Shown here one piece after another: positions 1 through 9,145 of a stretch of DNA of 64,000 bases; the stretch's first letter is position 1; the number at the start of each line of letters is the position of its first letter. The DNA comes from Bacteroides faecium (GTDB taxonomy: Bacteria > Bacteroidota > Bacteroidia > Bacteroidales > Bacteroidaceae), in NCBI RefSeq assembly GCF_012113595.1, contig NZ_CP050831.1, positions 3,906,001-3,970,000 on the forward strand. The letters run 5' to 3'. Both the position numbers and the translations under genes were made by a program. The notes below the pieces were generated by a model. It saw only the letters and a program-made list of their open reading frames with translations. It was not told the DNA's origin and did not search any database.

Positions 1-1539
1 AGGCAAATCTATGCAGATGTTCTGGCTAATATTAATAAAACATTCAATGACTTTTCACTGTCAGCCAACTTGGGAGCATCTATAAAGGATATACGGATGG
101 AATCAAATTCGCTGATCGGTGACCTTAAAAACGCTACCAATTTCTTTACTGCTGAGAATATGGACCGTACAGGAAACTTCAAGATTGATGATGACGGACT
201 GAAACGTCAGACACAGTCAATCTTTGCCAACGTGGAATTAGGGTATAGACATTTCTTATATCTTACTCTTACGGCGCGTAATGACTGGGATTCGGCATTG
301 GCATTCTCTGAATCAGGAGATAAGTCCTTCATGTATCCTTCAGTGGGGCTTTCCGGTATAATCAGTGAAGTTGTCAAGTTACCGGATTGGTTTACATTCT
401 TGAAAGCTCGTCTTTCTTTCACGTCGGTTGGTAGTTCGTATGCGCCCTATCTGACAAGAGAGTATTACGAATATAATGATCAGGCCAACCAGTATGAAGC
501 GAAATCACTTTATCCGAATCGCTATCTGAAGCCGGAAATAACGAACTCGTTTGAAGCGGGACTTAATATGAAGTTCTTTAACGGCTCGCTTAATTTTGAT
601 GTTACCTATTATCAGTCGGACACCCGTCATCAGACGTTTGTTGCTTCTCTTCCTGCCGGTTCAGGTTATGAAGGAGTAAACATACAGGCTGGTAATGTAC
701 AGAATAAAGGTATTGAAATGGCTTTGGGCTATCAAAATGAATGGGCAGGTTTCTCCTGGGCATCAAACGTAACTTTTACCTATAACAAGAATAAGGTAAA
801 GAAACTGGCGGACGGTGTTAGAAATACAGTGACCGGTGAATTGATCCAGATGCCTTATGTGGATAAAGCTACATTGGGAAGTACAGGTTCTCCTATTGTC
901 AGGCTGACAGAAGGCGGTACGATGGGTGATATCTATGTAAACCGCGATTTTCAACGTGATGACAATGGATATGTTTACCTTAATCCTACCACATTCCTGC
1001 CATCAATGGTGAATACAGAATATAAAAAGGTAGGTTCCCTGCTTCCGAAAGTTAATATGGGATGGAGAAATTCATTCTCCTATAAAGGTGTCAGACTCAA
1101 CGTTTTGTTGACCGGACGATTCGGAGGAAATGTTGTTTCGAATACGCAGGCTGTTCTTGACAGATACGGAGTTTCGGAATATAGTGCCAAGTTGCGTGAA
1201 CAGGATAACATCACTATCAACCAAAAGAAGATATCGGCTCGTGATTATCTTAACATCGTGGCTGCCGGTACGGGACAAGGAGCCCATTATATCTATAAGG
1301 CAACCAATATCCGTCTTCAGGAAGTCAGTGTTGAATATACGATACCAAGAAAGAAACTGTACAATATTGCTGATGTAACGTTGGGAGTAGTTGGAAATAA
1401 TTTAGGTATGATCTATTGTAAGGCTCCTTTCGATCCGGAATTAGTGGCTTCGGCAACGAATACTTACTATACCGGTGTGGATTACTTCATGCAACCGAGT
1501 TTAAGAAACATCGGCTTTAGTCTTAAATTACAATTCTAA
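1..1539 (+). CDS. SusC/RagA-family TonB-dependent receptor, C-terminal part
   Basis: The frame is open from base 1, so about 512 C-terminal residues are visible; signal peptide, carboxypeptidase-like domain and plug lie before the window. The visible part is outer-membrane beta-barrel: amphipathic strands rich in aromatic residues, the motif TARNDWDSAL that is typical of SusC barrels (usually RNDWSS), and a terminal LKLQF ending in Phe as the BAM machinery expects. SusC proteins import oligosaccharides with TonB energy and are capped by SusD; the SusD gene starts 14 bp downstream. With the GH18 gene that follows, the cargo is probably an N-glycan or other GlcNAc-containing glycan (inference). 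Confidence 0.95.
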   Translation, partial: RQIYADVLANINKTFNDFSLSANLGASIKDIRMESNSLIGDLKNATNFFTAENMDRTGNFKIDDDGLKRQTQSIFANVELGYRHFLYLTLTARNDWDSALAFSESGDKSFMYPSVGLSGIISEVVKLPDWFTFLKARLSFTSVGSSYAPYLTREYYEYNDQANQYEAKSLYPNRYLKPEITNSFEAGLNMKFFNGSLNFDVTYYQSDTRHQTFVASLPAGSGYEGVNIQAGNVQNKGIEMALGYQNEWAGFSWASNVTFTYNKNKVKKLADGVRNTVTGELIQMPYVDKATLGSTGSPIVRLTEGGTMGDIYVNRDFQRDDNGYVYLNPTTFLPSMVNTEYKKVGSLLPKVNMGWRNSFSYKGVRLNVLLTGRFGGNVVSNTQAVLDRYGVSEYSAKLREQDNITINQKKISARDYLNIVAAGTGQGAHYIYKATNIRLQEVSVEYTIPRKKLYNIADVTLGVVGNNLGMIYCKAPFDPELVASATNTYYTGVDYFMQPSLRNIGFSLKLQF

Positions 1540-1553
1540 ACTGATATTAAATC

Positions 1554-3137
1554 ATGAAACAATATAGATTTAAAACAACGATAATAGTAGCGATGAGTAT
1601 CTGCTGTGCAGTACTATTCGCATCGTGTACGGGTAATTTTGAGGAGTTGAATACTCATCCGACTAACCCGGATCCTACAAAAGATATGACTGAAGCAGAA
1701 AGGGTAGGTACACTGATTCCCAGTATGCTTTATCTGATGCATAATTTTCAGGAGAATCAGAATCAGATGATTGAGCAAATGGTGGGTGGACAATACGGAG
1801 GATACTTTGCTACGACCAATAACTGGCAAGGTACTAATTTCGGCACTTTCAATCCGCCGGCCAACTGGGTGGAGTATCCTTTCAACACACTGTTTACTAA
1901 ATTCTATTCCAACTATCTGACTATTAAAGATGTGACTGAAGGAAAAGGATATGTCTTTTCATGGGTTAATATCATTCGGGTAGCAGTAATGCTGCGTGTT
2001 GTGGATACTTATGGACCTATTCCATATTCAAAGATGGGTGGCGGACAGTTTGCTGTTGAATATGATAGCGTAGAAGATGTATATCATAAGATGATTGATG
2101 ACCTGGATGAGAGCATTAATGCATTGACAGTCTTTTTGGAAGAAAATAAGGGAAAGAAAATTCCAATCGCAGAATTTGACCTGATTTACGACGGTGATTT
2201 TAGTAAATGGGTGCGGTTTGCCAATTCTTTGAAGTTTCGTATGGCAGTTCGTATAGCCAATGTGGATACGGATTATGCAAAAGAAGTGATGACAAAGGCG
2301 ATTGCAGCCGGTGTTATTGAGTCTAATGGCGATAATGCTTTCTTGCCTACCTCTGATAATCCTTACTACAAGGCATCCAATGACTGGGGAGATCTTGCCA
2401 TGAATGCCATGATGTCTGCTTACATGAATGGATATAACGATCCTCGTCGTTCTGTTTATATGCTCAAGACGGCGGATGATGTTTATCGTGGTGTTCGTAT
2501 AGGTATTCCTAATATTAATAAAGGCATTTACGGAACAGCTCAATATTCGAAGCCGGCATTCAAAAAGGATTCTCCTTTATTGGTTTATTGTGCGGCAGAG
2601 ACATTCTTCCTGAAGGCCGAAGCGGCATTACAAGGATGGATTCCCGGTGGAACAAGCCAAAGTAAAATCTATTATGAGCAAGGGATTACTACTTCAATGG
2701 AGCAACATGGTGTAGCGATAGGTACTTATTTGTCTGGTACTACATCTGCAACCAGGTATAACGATCCTAACGGAAACGTGAATGCCCCGAGTTTTAGCTC
2801 TATTACAGTATCCTGGGATAATGGCTCGGCTACCACAACTATGAAATTGGAAAAGATCATCACCCAGAAATGGCTTGCCAACTATCCATTGGGATTTGAA
2901 GCTTGGGCAGACCATCGTCGTACAGGATATCCGCAGATGATTACAGCTCAGAGTAATCTAAGTTCTGCCAATTCCATAGGTAGTATTACTAATTCCAAGA
3001 CTCGCCTGGTACGTCGTTTGCCTTATCCTGTTTCTGAATACTCCGGCAATACACAGAATGTCGAGGCTGCTGTAGCCAACTTGTTGGGAGGAGCCGATAC
3101 GGGAGCTACGGATCTTTGGTGGGCACGTAAGAATTAA
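1554..3137 (+). CDS. SusD/RagB-family surface lipoprotein (SusD-like_2 type)
   Basis: 527 residues. The signal peptide ends in the lipobox LFASC, so the mature protein is a lipoprotein. The early segment FEELNTHPTNPDPT followed by a helical (TPR-like) fold is the pattern of the SusD-like_2 branch of SusD/RagB proteins. These sit on the cell surface as a lid on the SusC barrel and bind the glycan. The gene follows the SusC gene by 14 bp and precedes the GH18 gene by 19 bp, so the four genes form one operon. No ligand can be read from the sequence. Confidence 0.94.
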   Translation: MKQYRFKTTIIVAMSICCAVLFASCTGNFEELNTHPTNPDPTKDMTEAERVGTLIPSMLYLMHNFQENQNQMIEQMVGGQYGGYFATTNNWQGTNFGTFNPPANWVEYPFNTLFTKFYSNYLTIKDVTEGKGYVFSWVNIIRVAVMLRVVDTYGPIPYSKMGGGQFAVEYDSVEDVYHKMIDDLDESINALTVFLEENKGKKIPIAEFDLIYDGDFSKWVRFANSLKFRMAVRIANVDTDYAKEVMTKAIAAGVIESNGDNAFLPTSDNPYYKASNDWGDLAMNAMMSAYMNGYNDPRRSVYMLKTADDVYRGVRIGIPNINKGIYGTAQYSKPAFKKDSPLLVYCAAETFFLKAEAALQGWIPGGTSQSKIYYEQGITTSMEQHGVAIGTYLSGTTSATRYNDPNGNVNAPSFSSITVSWDNGSATTTMKLEKIITQKWLANYPLGFEAWADHRRTGYPQMITAQSNLSSANSIGSITNSKTRLVRRLPYPVSEYSGNTQNVEAAVANLLGGADTGATDLWWARKN

Positions 3138-3156
3138 ATCTTAAAAATGTAATATT

Positions 3157-4299
3157 ATGAAGATGAAATATTTAAATATATCGTTCTATATAACTTTCGC
3201 CTGCATGATTTTAGCGGGATGCAGCGATTGGGTAGAGATTGAACCTATAAAATTTGGAGAGTCGGATTTAAATGGGACTACGAAAACTGAAGCTGATTAT
3301 GCAGCTTTACGCGAATGGAAAAGTACTCCGAATCTGCCTCAGATATTTGTTTGGTTCGACAACTGGACAGGAACTTCTCCCACGGGTGAGAATAGTCTGA
3401 GGGGTTTGCCGGATTCCGTAACGATAGCTTCCAACTGGGGAGGTCATCCAAAGTTCAACCTAAGTCCGGAACGTCGTGCAGATATGGAATATGTGCAAAA
3501 AGTAAAAGGTACGAAAGTGGTAGTTACCCTTTTCTCTGCACAGGTCGGAGATGATATGCCCGAACTGCCTATATATAATATTGGCAATAGCAGTGATGAA
3601 GCTGTGGTAAGACCGGCTATCCGCACTTATGCCGAAGCTATCTACGATCATGTGATAGAATCCGGATATGATGGCTACGACTGGGATTACGAACCGCAGG
3701 GCGGCGGTGGCTCCAGCAATTACCTGTGGACTAATAAAGTGCAAAGAAGAATTTTCGTAGAGGAACTTAGCTATTGGTTTGGTAAAGGTTCACAGCGGAC
3801 AGACCGTGATGGACGTAAACCGGCTAAACCGGGATTATTATTCATCATCGATGGTGAAATTGGTGTCAGAGGTCGTATGGATAAAGACTGGGTTTCTTAT
3901 TATGTAGATTATTTTGTTCTTCAGGCTTATGGAGTTACATCAGCCAGTAATTTGACTACCCGTCTGGAAGGAGTTTTCACTGATATGGAGAATTGGGTGA
4001 ATGACGGCACCATTACGAAGGACGAGATTGTGAGAAGAACCATCTTTACCGAAAACTTTGAGTCGTATGCCGGTACAGGAGGTGGATTCCTGGGAATGTC
4101 CAAGTACGTTTATAATAAAAATGATATCAATGAGCAGATAGGCGGATGTGGACTTTATCGTTCAGGTTTTGATTATAATCAAGGGAAAGGTGATTATAAT
4201 GGTTCTCCCGAATACTATTTCCTGCGCCAGGGAATAACTAATATGTATACCATATATAAAGAGAGACTGAATCCTGTAGAACCTGCACCGGAAGAGTGA
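3157..4299 (+). CDS. GH18 endo-beta-N-acetylglucosaminidase-like lipoprotein
   Basis: 380 residues with signal peptide and lipobox LAGC (followed by SDWVE). The chitinase-family motif DxxDxDxE is present as DGYDWDYE, with the acid/base Glu at residue 179. The size and the placement behind a SusCD pair match the surface or periplasmic GH18 endoglycosidases of Bacteroides that cut the chitobiose core of N-glycans. Because motif residues D172, D175, D177 and E179 are all present, I expect an active enzyme rather than a binding-only member. Chitinase activity cannot be excluded from sequence alone, but the short single-domain form and locus favour an endo-N-acetylglucosaminidase. Confidence 0.88.
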   Translation: MKMKYLNISFYITFACMILAGCSDWVEIEPIKFGESDLNGTTKTEADYAALREWKSTPNLPQIFVWFDNWTGTSPTGENSLRGLPDSVTIASNWGGHPKFNLSPERRADMEYVQKVKGTKVVVTLFSAQVGDDMPELPIYNIGNSSDEAVVRPAIRTYAEAIYDHVIESGYDGYDWDYEPQGGGGSSNYLWTNKVQRRIFVEELSYWFGKGSQRTDRDGRKPAKPGLLFIIDGEIGVRGRMDKDWVSYYVDYFVLQAYGVTSASNLTTRLEGVFTDMENWVNDGTITKDEIVRRTIFTENFESYAGTGGGFLGMSKYVYNKNDINEQIGGCGLYRSGFDYNQGKGDYNGSPEYYFLRQGITNMYTIYKERLNPVEPAPEE

Positions 4300-4337
4300 T
4301 GAACAAACCCGGATTGTTGAATTAAAAATAATAAATT

Positions 4338-5480
4338 ATGAAAAGAATATATCAATCGAGCATCTTGACCGTACTATTTGCAATGATATTCTTTGGCTGT
4401 GATAACGCCGAGTATAGTACGAAAAGCAATAGCGTTTATATTGCTGATGCAGCTTCTTCATCCAAGTCTACTACGGTATTTATTGAGACGACGGGAGCTG
4501 ATATAAACATCATTGTACGGCTTGCTAAAAAAATGGAACGTGATACGGAAGTGACACTAAAATTGAATCCTGCTTTGCTGGCAGAATATAATGAGCAGAA
4601 CAGTACGGAATACGAACTTTTATCCAGCTATAAACTGCCTGAAAATGCGAAGGTTACTATTCCGGCAGGAGATATTAGCGCAGGATACAGAATCCACATT
4701 GATAACTTTGATACCCAGGGAAAAAACTATGCTTTTCCTATTGAATTGGGAGATGTAGTCACCGGAAATGTCGATATGTCGGTTACCCAGTCCAAATTTA
4801 TATATTTACTGGCTAAACCGTTGATTGTATCCGTACCGGTAATGACAGGTACTCAAGGTAAGATAACTACTCTTCCTGAAGAAAAATGGGGAATCGGTGT
4901 TGCACAATGGAGTTTGGAATGTTGGGTTCGCATGTCGGCTTTCAGCAAAAACAATCAGGCTATCTTTAATCTTGGTAGTAGCGACCACGAAATCTATATC
5001 CGTTTTGGAGACGCCAATGGCCCATACAACTATCTTCAGGTTAAGACATTGGGTGGACAGGTGGAAACAGCACGTGATTTCGTACCTAATACCTGGTATC
5101 ATCTGGCATTTGTTTATGATGGAACTACCTTTACTATTTACCGTAATGGTGAACCGGATGTTAAGTTCGATCCCCCTTCACCAAAGAATGGCGAAGTACG
5201 TATGGATCTTGTAGAAATGATATCCAGCGGCAGTTACTTCCCGGATAAGTGCGGCATGAGTCAGGTGCGTTTGTGGAAAGTTGCAAGAACCCCTAACCAA
5301 ATCAAGAATAATCTATTTTTTGCCATTAGTCCGGACAATCCTGATTTGATTGCTTATTGGCCTATGGATGAAGGTACTGGACTTTCCTTTACTGACATAA
5401 CAGGTAACGGGCATACTGCAACGGCTACTTCGGCAAGCGTTATAACAGAATGGGAACCCAATGTCAGATTTGATAAATAA
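4338..5480 (+). CDS. DUF1735 + LamG (concanavalin-like) surface lipoprotein
   Basis: 380 residues; signal peptide with lipobox FFGC followed by DNAEY, an acidic stretch of the kind that directs Bacteroides lipoproteins to the surface. Residues about 33-150 resemble DUF1735, a domain found in GH18-linked Sus loci, and residues about 160-375 form a LamG/concanavalin A-like jelly roll (WSLECWVRMS, WYHLAFVYDGTTFTIYRNG, IAYWPMDEGTG). No catalytic motif is visible. Last gene of the operon, 38 bp after the GH18 gene; probably the surface glycan-binding protein that holds the glycoprotein for the endoglycosidase. Confidence 0.85.
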   Translation: MKRIYQSSILTVLFAMIFFGCDNAEYSTKSNSVYIADAASSSKSTTVFIETTGADINIIVRLAKKMERDTEVTLKLNPALLAEYNEQNSTEYELLSSYKLPENAKVTIPAGDISAGYRIHIDNFDTQGKNYAFPIELGDVVTGNVDMSVTQSKFIYLLAKPLIVSVPVMTGTQGKITTLPEEKWGIGVAQWSLECWVRMSAFSKNNQAIFNLGSSDHEIYIRFGDANGPYNYLQVKTLGGQVETARDFVPNTWYHLAFVYDGTTFTIYRNGEPDVKFDPPSPKNGEVRMDLVEMISSGSYFPDKCGMSQVRLWKVARTPNQIKNNLFFAISPDNPDLIAYWPMDEGTGLSFTDITGNGHTATATSASVITEWEPNVRFDK

Positions 5481-5520
5481 ACCTGGAATATAGATTTACT
5501 GCATTGACATTATAATAAAG

Positions 5521-5567
5521 AAGAAAGAGAGAATACCCCATATTATGGAAGTATTCTCTCTTCTTCA
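5521..5567. terminator. Bidirectional terminator between the GH18 operon and dps
   Basis: A hairpin with arms at 5521-5536 and 5551-5565 (AAGAaAGAGAGAATAC against GTATTCTCTCTTCTT, one bulged A). It lies between two genes that converge here, so it can end both transcripts. Confidence 0.75.
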
Positions 5568-5593
5568 CTTAAAACCTAAACCTTTTATCTAAA

Positions 5594-6070
5594 TTACTTG
5601 CTATTATAAGCCACCAACATCCAAACCAATTTCTCCTGTTCTTTCAAGTAATCGCTCATCATCGAAACGGTTACTTCGTCTCCGGCTTGTGAAGCGATAG
5701 ACAGAATCTTGCGTTCCTCACCAATCAGATAACTGATAGACTGAAGGATGCTGTTCAGTGCTTCGTCTCCATTGCTCACCTTATCCACTTCGTTGATATT
5801 GGCAACTTTCAGATAATCGCTGAACTTATTGGCGGGAGTGCCGCCCAGCATAAGGATACGTTCTGCGATTTCGTCCACCTTTTCGGCAGTGTCGTCATAC
5901 ATCTTTTCGAACTGGCTGTGGAGAACGAAGAAGTTATGTCCTTTGATATTCCAGTGGAAACCACGAAGATTCGTGTAATACACTTGGAAGTCTGCTAATA
6001 GTTGTTGCAAAGATGCTACTACGTTGTTTGCTCCTGATTCGTTCAATTTGATAAATTCTAAAGTCTTCAT
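5594..6070 (-). CDS. dps: Dps-family DNA-binding ferritin-like protein
   Basis: 158 residues, the usual Dps length. The signature is clear: RGFHWNIKGHNFFVLHSQFE, then YDDTAEKVDEIAERI, which supply the inter-subunit ferroxidase ligands (His of HWNIKGH, Asp and Glu of the DDxxEKVDE helix). Dps forms a 12-subunit cage that oxidises ferrous iron with hydrogen peroxide and protects DNA. It is transcribed divergently from oxyR, its known activator in Bacteroides, from a 136-bp shared region with a promoter for each side. Confidence 0.96.
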   Translation of the reverse strand: MKTLEFIKLNESGANNVVASLQQLLADFQVYYTNLRGFHWNIKGHNFFVLHSQFEKMYDDTAEKVDEIAERILMLGGTPANKFSDYLKVANINEVDKVSNGDEALNSILQSISYLIGEERKILSIASQAGDEVTVSMMSDYLKEQEKLVWMLVAYNSK

Positions 6071-6119
6071 AATCTTATTATTTTTAATGATTTATATTAA
6101 TTTTCTTTTTTCTGTATTG

Positions 6120-6151
6120 CAAAGATAAGGCGAAAAGTGCTTGCTGTCAAA
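6120..6151 (-). promoter_or_regulatory. dps promoter
   Basis: On the minus strand a -33 TTTG (6151-6148) and a -7 TATCTTTG (6127-6120) are 20 bp apart, fitting the Bacteroides sigma-ABfr consensus. The -33 elements of dps and oxyR lie within a few bases of each other, so one bound OxyR could act on both. Confidence 0.75.
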
Positions 6152-6170
6152 CTGAAAATTTCTATCTTTG
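6141..6170 (+). promoter_or_regulatory. oxyR promoter
   Basis: TTG at 6141-6143 and TATCTTTG at 6163-6170, 19 bp apart, give a good sigma-ABfr promoter 36 bp before the oxyR start. It overlaps the upstream part of the dps promoter on the other strand. Confidence 0.72.
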
Positions 6171-6206
6171 CATAGAAGAAATCTATAACTTAATATGATT
6201 TGATAG

Positions 6207-7133
6207 ATGACTATACAACAATTAGAATATATATTGGCTGTTGACCAGTTCCGGCATTTCGCCCGTGCAGCCGAATATTGCAGGGTGACACAACCCACAT
6301 TGAGCGCCATGATTCAGAAACTGGAAGATGAACTCGGAGTGAAACTGTTCGACCGGACTGTGCAACCCGTTTGCCCGACAGCTATCGGGCAAAAAGTAAT
6401 AGACCAAGCTCGTGTGATACTGGCACAAGCAGCCCAGGTCAAAGAAATCATTAGTGAAGAAAAGCAATCACTATCCGGTGTATTCCGTTTAGGAGTATTG
6501 CCGACTATTGCGCCCTATCTGCTTCCACGCTTCTTTCCGCAACTGATGGAGAAATACCCTGAACTGGATATTCGTGTCACGGAAATGAAAACGCAGGATA
6601 TTCAGCAAGCACTGCATAGCGGAGATTTGGATGCAGGGATTATAGCCAGCAAACTGGAAGATACTTTCCTAACGGAAGAAACACTGTTCTACGAACAATT
6701 TTACGCCTACGTATCCAAGAAAGAGCCCTCTTTTAAACATGATGTTGTCCGTACTTCCGATATAACCGGCGAACGCCTTTGGCTGCTGGATGAAGGACAT
6801 TGCTTCCGTGACCAACTCGTCCGTTTCTGCCAGATGGAAGCAGTAAAAGTAAGTCAGATGGCTTACCGTCTGGGGAGCATGGAAACCTTTATGCGCATGG
6901 TAGAAAGTGGGAAAGGGATAACCTTTATTCCCGAACTGGCAGTATCCCAGTTGACGGAAGAACAACGGAAGCTGGTACGCCCATTCGCCATTCCGCGTCC
7001 GACGCGTCAGGTTGTACTAGCTACAAGCAAAGATTTCGTGCGTCACAGCCTTCTCTGCGTACTGAAAGAAGAGATAAAAGCGGCAGTACCTAAAGAAATG
7101 CTGACCTTACAGTCTATCCAATGTTTATTGTAA
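6207..7133 (+). CDS. oxyR: OxyR, LysR-type peroxide-sensing regulator
   Basis: 308 residues. An N-terminal LysR winged helix (MTIQQLEYILAVDQFRHFAR, then TLSAMIQKLEDELG) is followed by a LysR substrate domain. The redox pair is present in GHCFRDQ and RFCQ, and by my count they fall at Cys199 and Cys208, the same numbers as in E. coli OxyR. Peroxide oxidises the pair to a disulfide, which activates transcription of catalase, ahp and dps genes. It is divergent from dps. Confidence 0.95.
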   Translation: MTIQQLEYILAVDQFRHFARAAEYCRVTQPTLSAMIQKLEDELGVKLFDRTVQPVCPTAIGQKVIDQARVILAQAAQVKEIISEEKQSLSGVFRLGVLPTIAPYLLPRFFPQLMEKYPELDIRVTEMKTQDIQQALHSGDLDAGIIASKLEDTFLTEETLFYEQFYAYVSKKEPSFKHDVVRTSDITGERLWLLDEGHCFRDQLVRFCQMEAVKVSQMAYRLGSMETFMRMVESGKGITFIPELAVSQLTEEQRKLVRPFAIPRPTRQVVLATSKDFVRHSLLCVLKEEIKAAVPKEMLTLQSIQCLL

Positions 7134-7158
7134 CTCCATGCTTGCACTCTATGCAATG

Positions 7159-7203
7159 CTTGTTATAACCCGAAACTTGTTATAGCTCTGGAACTTGTTG
7201 TAG
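7159..7203. repeat. Short imperfect direct repeats after oxyR
   Basis: CTTGTTATAA (7159), CTTGTTATAG (7176) and CTTGTTGTAG (7194) recur with spacings of 17 and 18 bp in the region between the converging oxyR and EamA genes. There is no clear terminator hairpin nearby. Function unknown. Confidence 0.5.
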
Positions 7204-7277
7204 AACTGATGTATGTTGTGCTTCAAATGCAATATGCTATTCCGTACAAGTGTTTTTATAACCTGTCCGGATTCCTT

Positions 7278-8192
7278 TTATGCATTAATCTTCTTGAACC
7301 ATTGACTTATCTCAGCTCCTTTGAAATAAATAATCAGGGAGCTGACGATAATAATCATCCCTGCCACCGTACTGAATGTCGGATATTCATCCGGGAGCAT
7401 CATCCAACTCAATACTGCGCCGAGGATCGGATTAATCAACCGGCACATATTAATATCGCTGACCTTCGCGCCCTTGCTCTGCAAAGCAATAAACCAAAAG
7501 CTGAAAGCAAAGACAGAAATAAACACCAGGATACCAAGACTGATATAGAACCCGCCCGGTTTTCCGATAAAAGAATGATAACCTTCCGTGCCCAGTCCTA
7601 CCATATATATAAGTAGACCACCAAAAAACATCTGAACAGCATTCAGGAAAATAGGGTTCACCTTCCCCTTATCTTCCGAAACGGAGATAGCGGAATACCC
7701 TTGAAAAATAATACTGAGCAGCAATAGTACAATACCGGTAATTCCTTTCCAATCGAGCGGCGCACCGTCACTCCCCATTCCTATAATCAGGAACAGACCG
7801 ATAAGGCTGACCACAAGACTGATTATTTTATGAACATTCAGTCTGTCATTACTAGCAAGCAAATGTGCCAAGAGCACATTGATAAGTGGAGTCATCCCCA
7901 TGATAATGGACGAGATGGCGCCACTCACAAAATCCACGCCGAAGTAGAAAGCCGTGTATCCCATAAACATATTGATAAGAATCAGATTAAGAAACAATCT
8001 GCTGTGCTGACGTATTTCTTTCCACATCCCCTTGTGCCACGTATAGGCGAAAAGGATAATCCCCACAGTCGCGAAACGAATTCCGGCAAAGTTCATCGGA
8101 GTAAAATCGTAGCTTAGTCCTTGTTTGATAAACGGATTGACAATAGCCCATAACACAGAGGCCAGTATAGCATAAAAAAGTCCTTTTTTCAT
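7278..8192 (-). CDS. EamA-family (DMT superfamily) transporter
   Basis: 304 residues with about ten hydrophobic segments in two EamA halves; the first begins at residue 1 (FYAILASVLWAIVNPFIKQG) and the second at about residue 150 (ITGIVLLLLSIIFQGYSAIS). The C-terminal half carries the typical INPILGAVLSWMMLPDEYP segment, in which Pro and Glu/Asp mark the loop of EamA repeats. These inner-membrane carriers export or import metabolites such as amino acids or nucleosides; the substrate cannot be predicted. A minus-strand TAACTTTG (8231-8224) lies 32 bp before the start. Confidence 0.9.
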   Translation of the reverse strand: MKKGLFYAILASVLWAIVNPFIKQGLSYDFTPMNFAGIRFATVGIILFAYTWHKGMWKEIRQHSRLFLNLILINMFMGYTAFYFGVDFVSGAISSIIMGMTPLINVLLAHLLASNDRLNVHKIISLVVSLIGLFLIIGMGSDGAPLDWKGITGIVLLLLSIIFQGYSAISVSEDKGKVNPIFLNAVQMFFGGLLIYMVGLGTEGYHSFIGKPGGFYISLGILVFISVFAFSFWFIALQSKGAKVSDINMCRLINPILGAVLSWMMLPDEYPTFSTVAGMIIIVSSLIIYFKGAEISQWFKKINA

Positions 8193-8252
8193 TGATGTAA
8201 TTTTCTATATTCGAAAAATGCCGCAAAGTTAATCATAATTATACATATAGAC

Positions 8253-8283
8253 TTTGATTTCCGGAGTTAATTATCTACTTTTG
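8253..8283 (+). promoter_or_regulatory. aqpZ promoter
   Basis: TTTG at 8253-8256 and TACTTTTG at 8276-8283, spacing 19 bp, 43 bp before the aqpZ start codon. It lies in the divergent region with the EamA gene. Confidence 0.72.
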
Positions 8284-8325
8284 AAAGATAAACTAATAAA
8301 CAAATAAACAATTTATTGATTAAGT

Positions 8326-9006
8326 ATGAAAAAGTACATTGCAGAAATGATTGGAACGATGGTACTCGTCCTTATGGGATGTGGTAGTGCCGTCTTTGCA
8401 GGTGGTTTGGCCGATACAGTAGGCGCTGGCGTGGGAACGATCGGCGTGGCTTTGGCCTTTGGTTTGTCCGTAGTAGCGATGGCATATGCTATCGGTGGTA
8501 TTTCGGGCTGTCACATTAATCCTGCTATTACATTAGGAGTATTCCTGAGTGGACGTATGAATGGAAAAGACGCGGGAATGTATATGATCTTCCAAGTGAT
8601 AGGAGCAATTATCGGCTCGGCTATTCTTTACGCTTTGGTGTCTACCGGAGCTCACGACGGCCCTACGGCAACAGGCTCGAACGGCTTTGGTGATGGAGAA
8701 ATGCTGCAAGCATTCATTGCCGAAGCAGTATTCACATTCATCTTCGTATTAGTCGTTTTGGGCTCTACCGATCCGAAGAAAGGCGCAGGCAATCTTGCCG
8801 GACTTGCCATCGGTCTTACTTTAGTACTGGTACATATCGTATGTATCCCTATCACAGGTACATCCGTCAATCCGGCACGTAGTATTGCTCCGGCATTGTT
8901 CCAGGGTGGAGAAGCCCTTTCACAATTATGGTTGTTCATCATTGCCCCGTTTGTAGGAGCAGCTTTGAGCGCAGGAGTATGGAATTATCTTGGAGATAAG
9001 AAATAA
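8326..9006 (+). CDS. aqpZ: Aquaporin Z-type water channel (MIP family)
   Basis: 226 residues with six membrane segments and both pore motifs: HINPAITLG (NPA at residues 65-67) and SVNPARSIAP. The residues round the motifs and the absence of the long loops of glycerol facilitators favour a water channel (AqpZ) over GlpF. It acts in the inner membrane. A strong hairpin follows the gene. A short GlpF-like variant is the alternative but less likely. Confidence 0.92.
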   Translation: MKKYIAEMIGTMVLVLMGCGSAVFAGGLADTVGAGVGTIGVALAFGLSVVAMAYAIGGISGCHINPAITLGVFLSGRMNGKDAGMYMIFQVIGAIIGSAILYALVSTGAHDGPTATGSNGFGDGEMLQAFIAEAVFTFIFVLVVLGSTDPKKGAGNLAGLAIGLTLVLVHIVCIPITGTSVNPARSIAPALFQGGEALSQLWLFIIAPFVGAALSAGVWNYLGDKK

Positions 9007-9052
9007 ACTTTCTTTTTTTAGAGGATAAAATAACGAAGTATTAAAAGTAAGA

Positions 9053-9085
9053 AGGGCGGGAGTTTCACAACTACCGCCCTCTTTT
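9053..9085 (+). terminator. Terminator after aqpZ
   Basis: AGGGCGGGAGT (9053-9063) pairs with ACTACCGCCCT (9070-9080) with one mismatch, followed by cttttg. It stands 47 bp after the aqpZ stop. Confidence 0.8.
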
Positions 9086-9145
9086 GCGTAATTAATATAT
9101 AATATTAAAAAAGAGTGTCTTCCATATTTCTCAGATTTTAGCAGA

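Noticed and set aside
7209..7616. 135-residue plus-strand frame over the EamA 3' end
   Set aside because: Mostly antisense to EamA; no promoter or domain.
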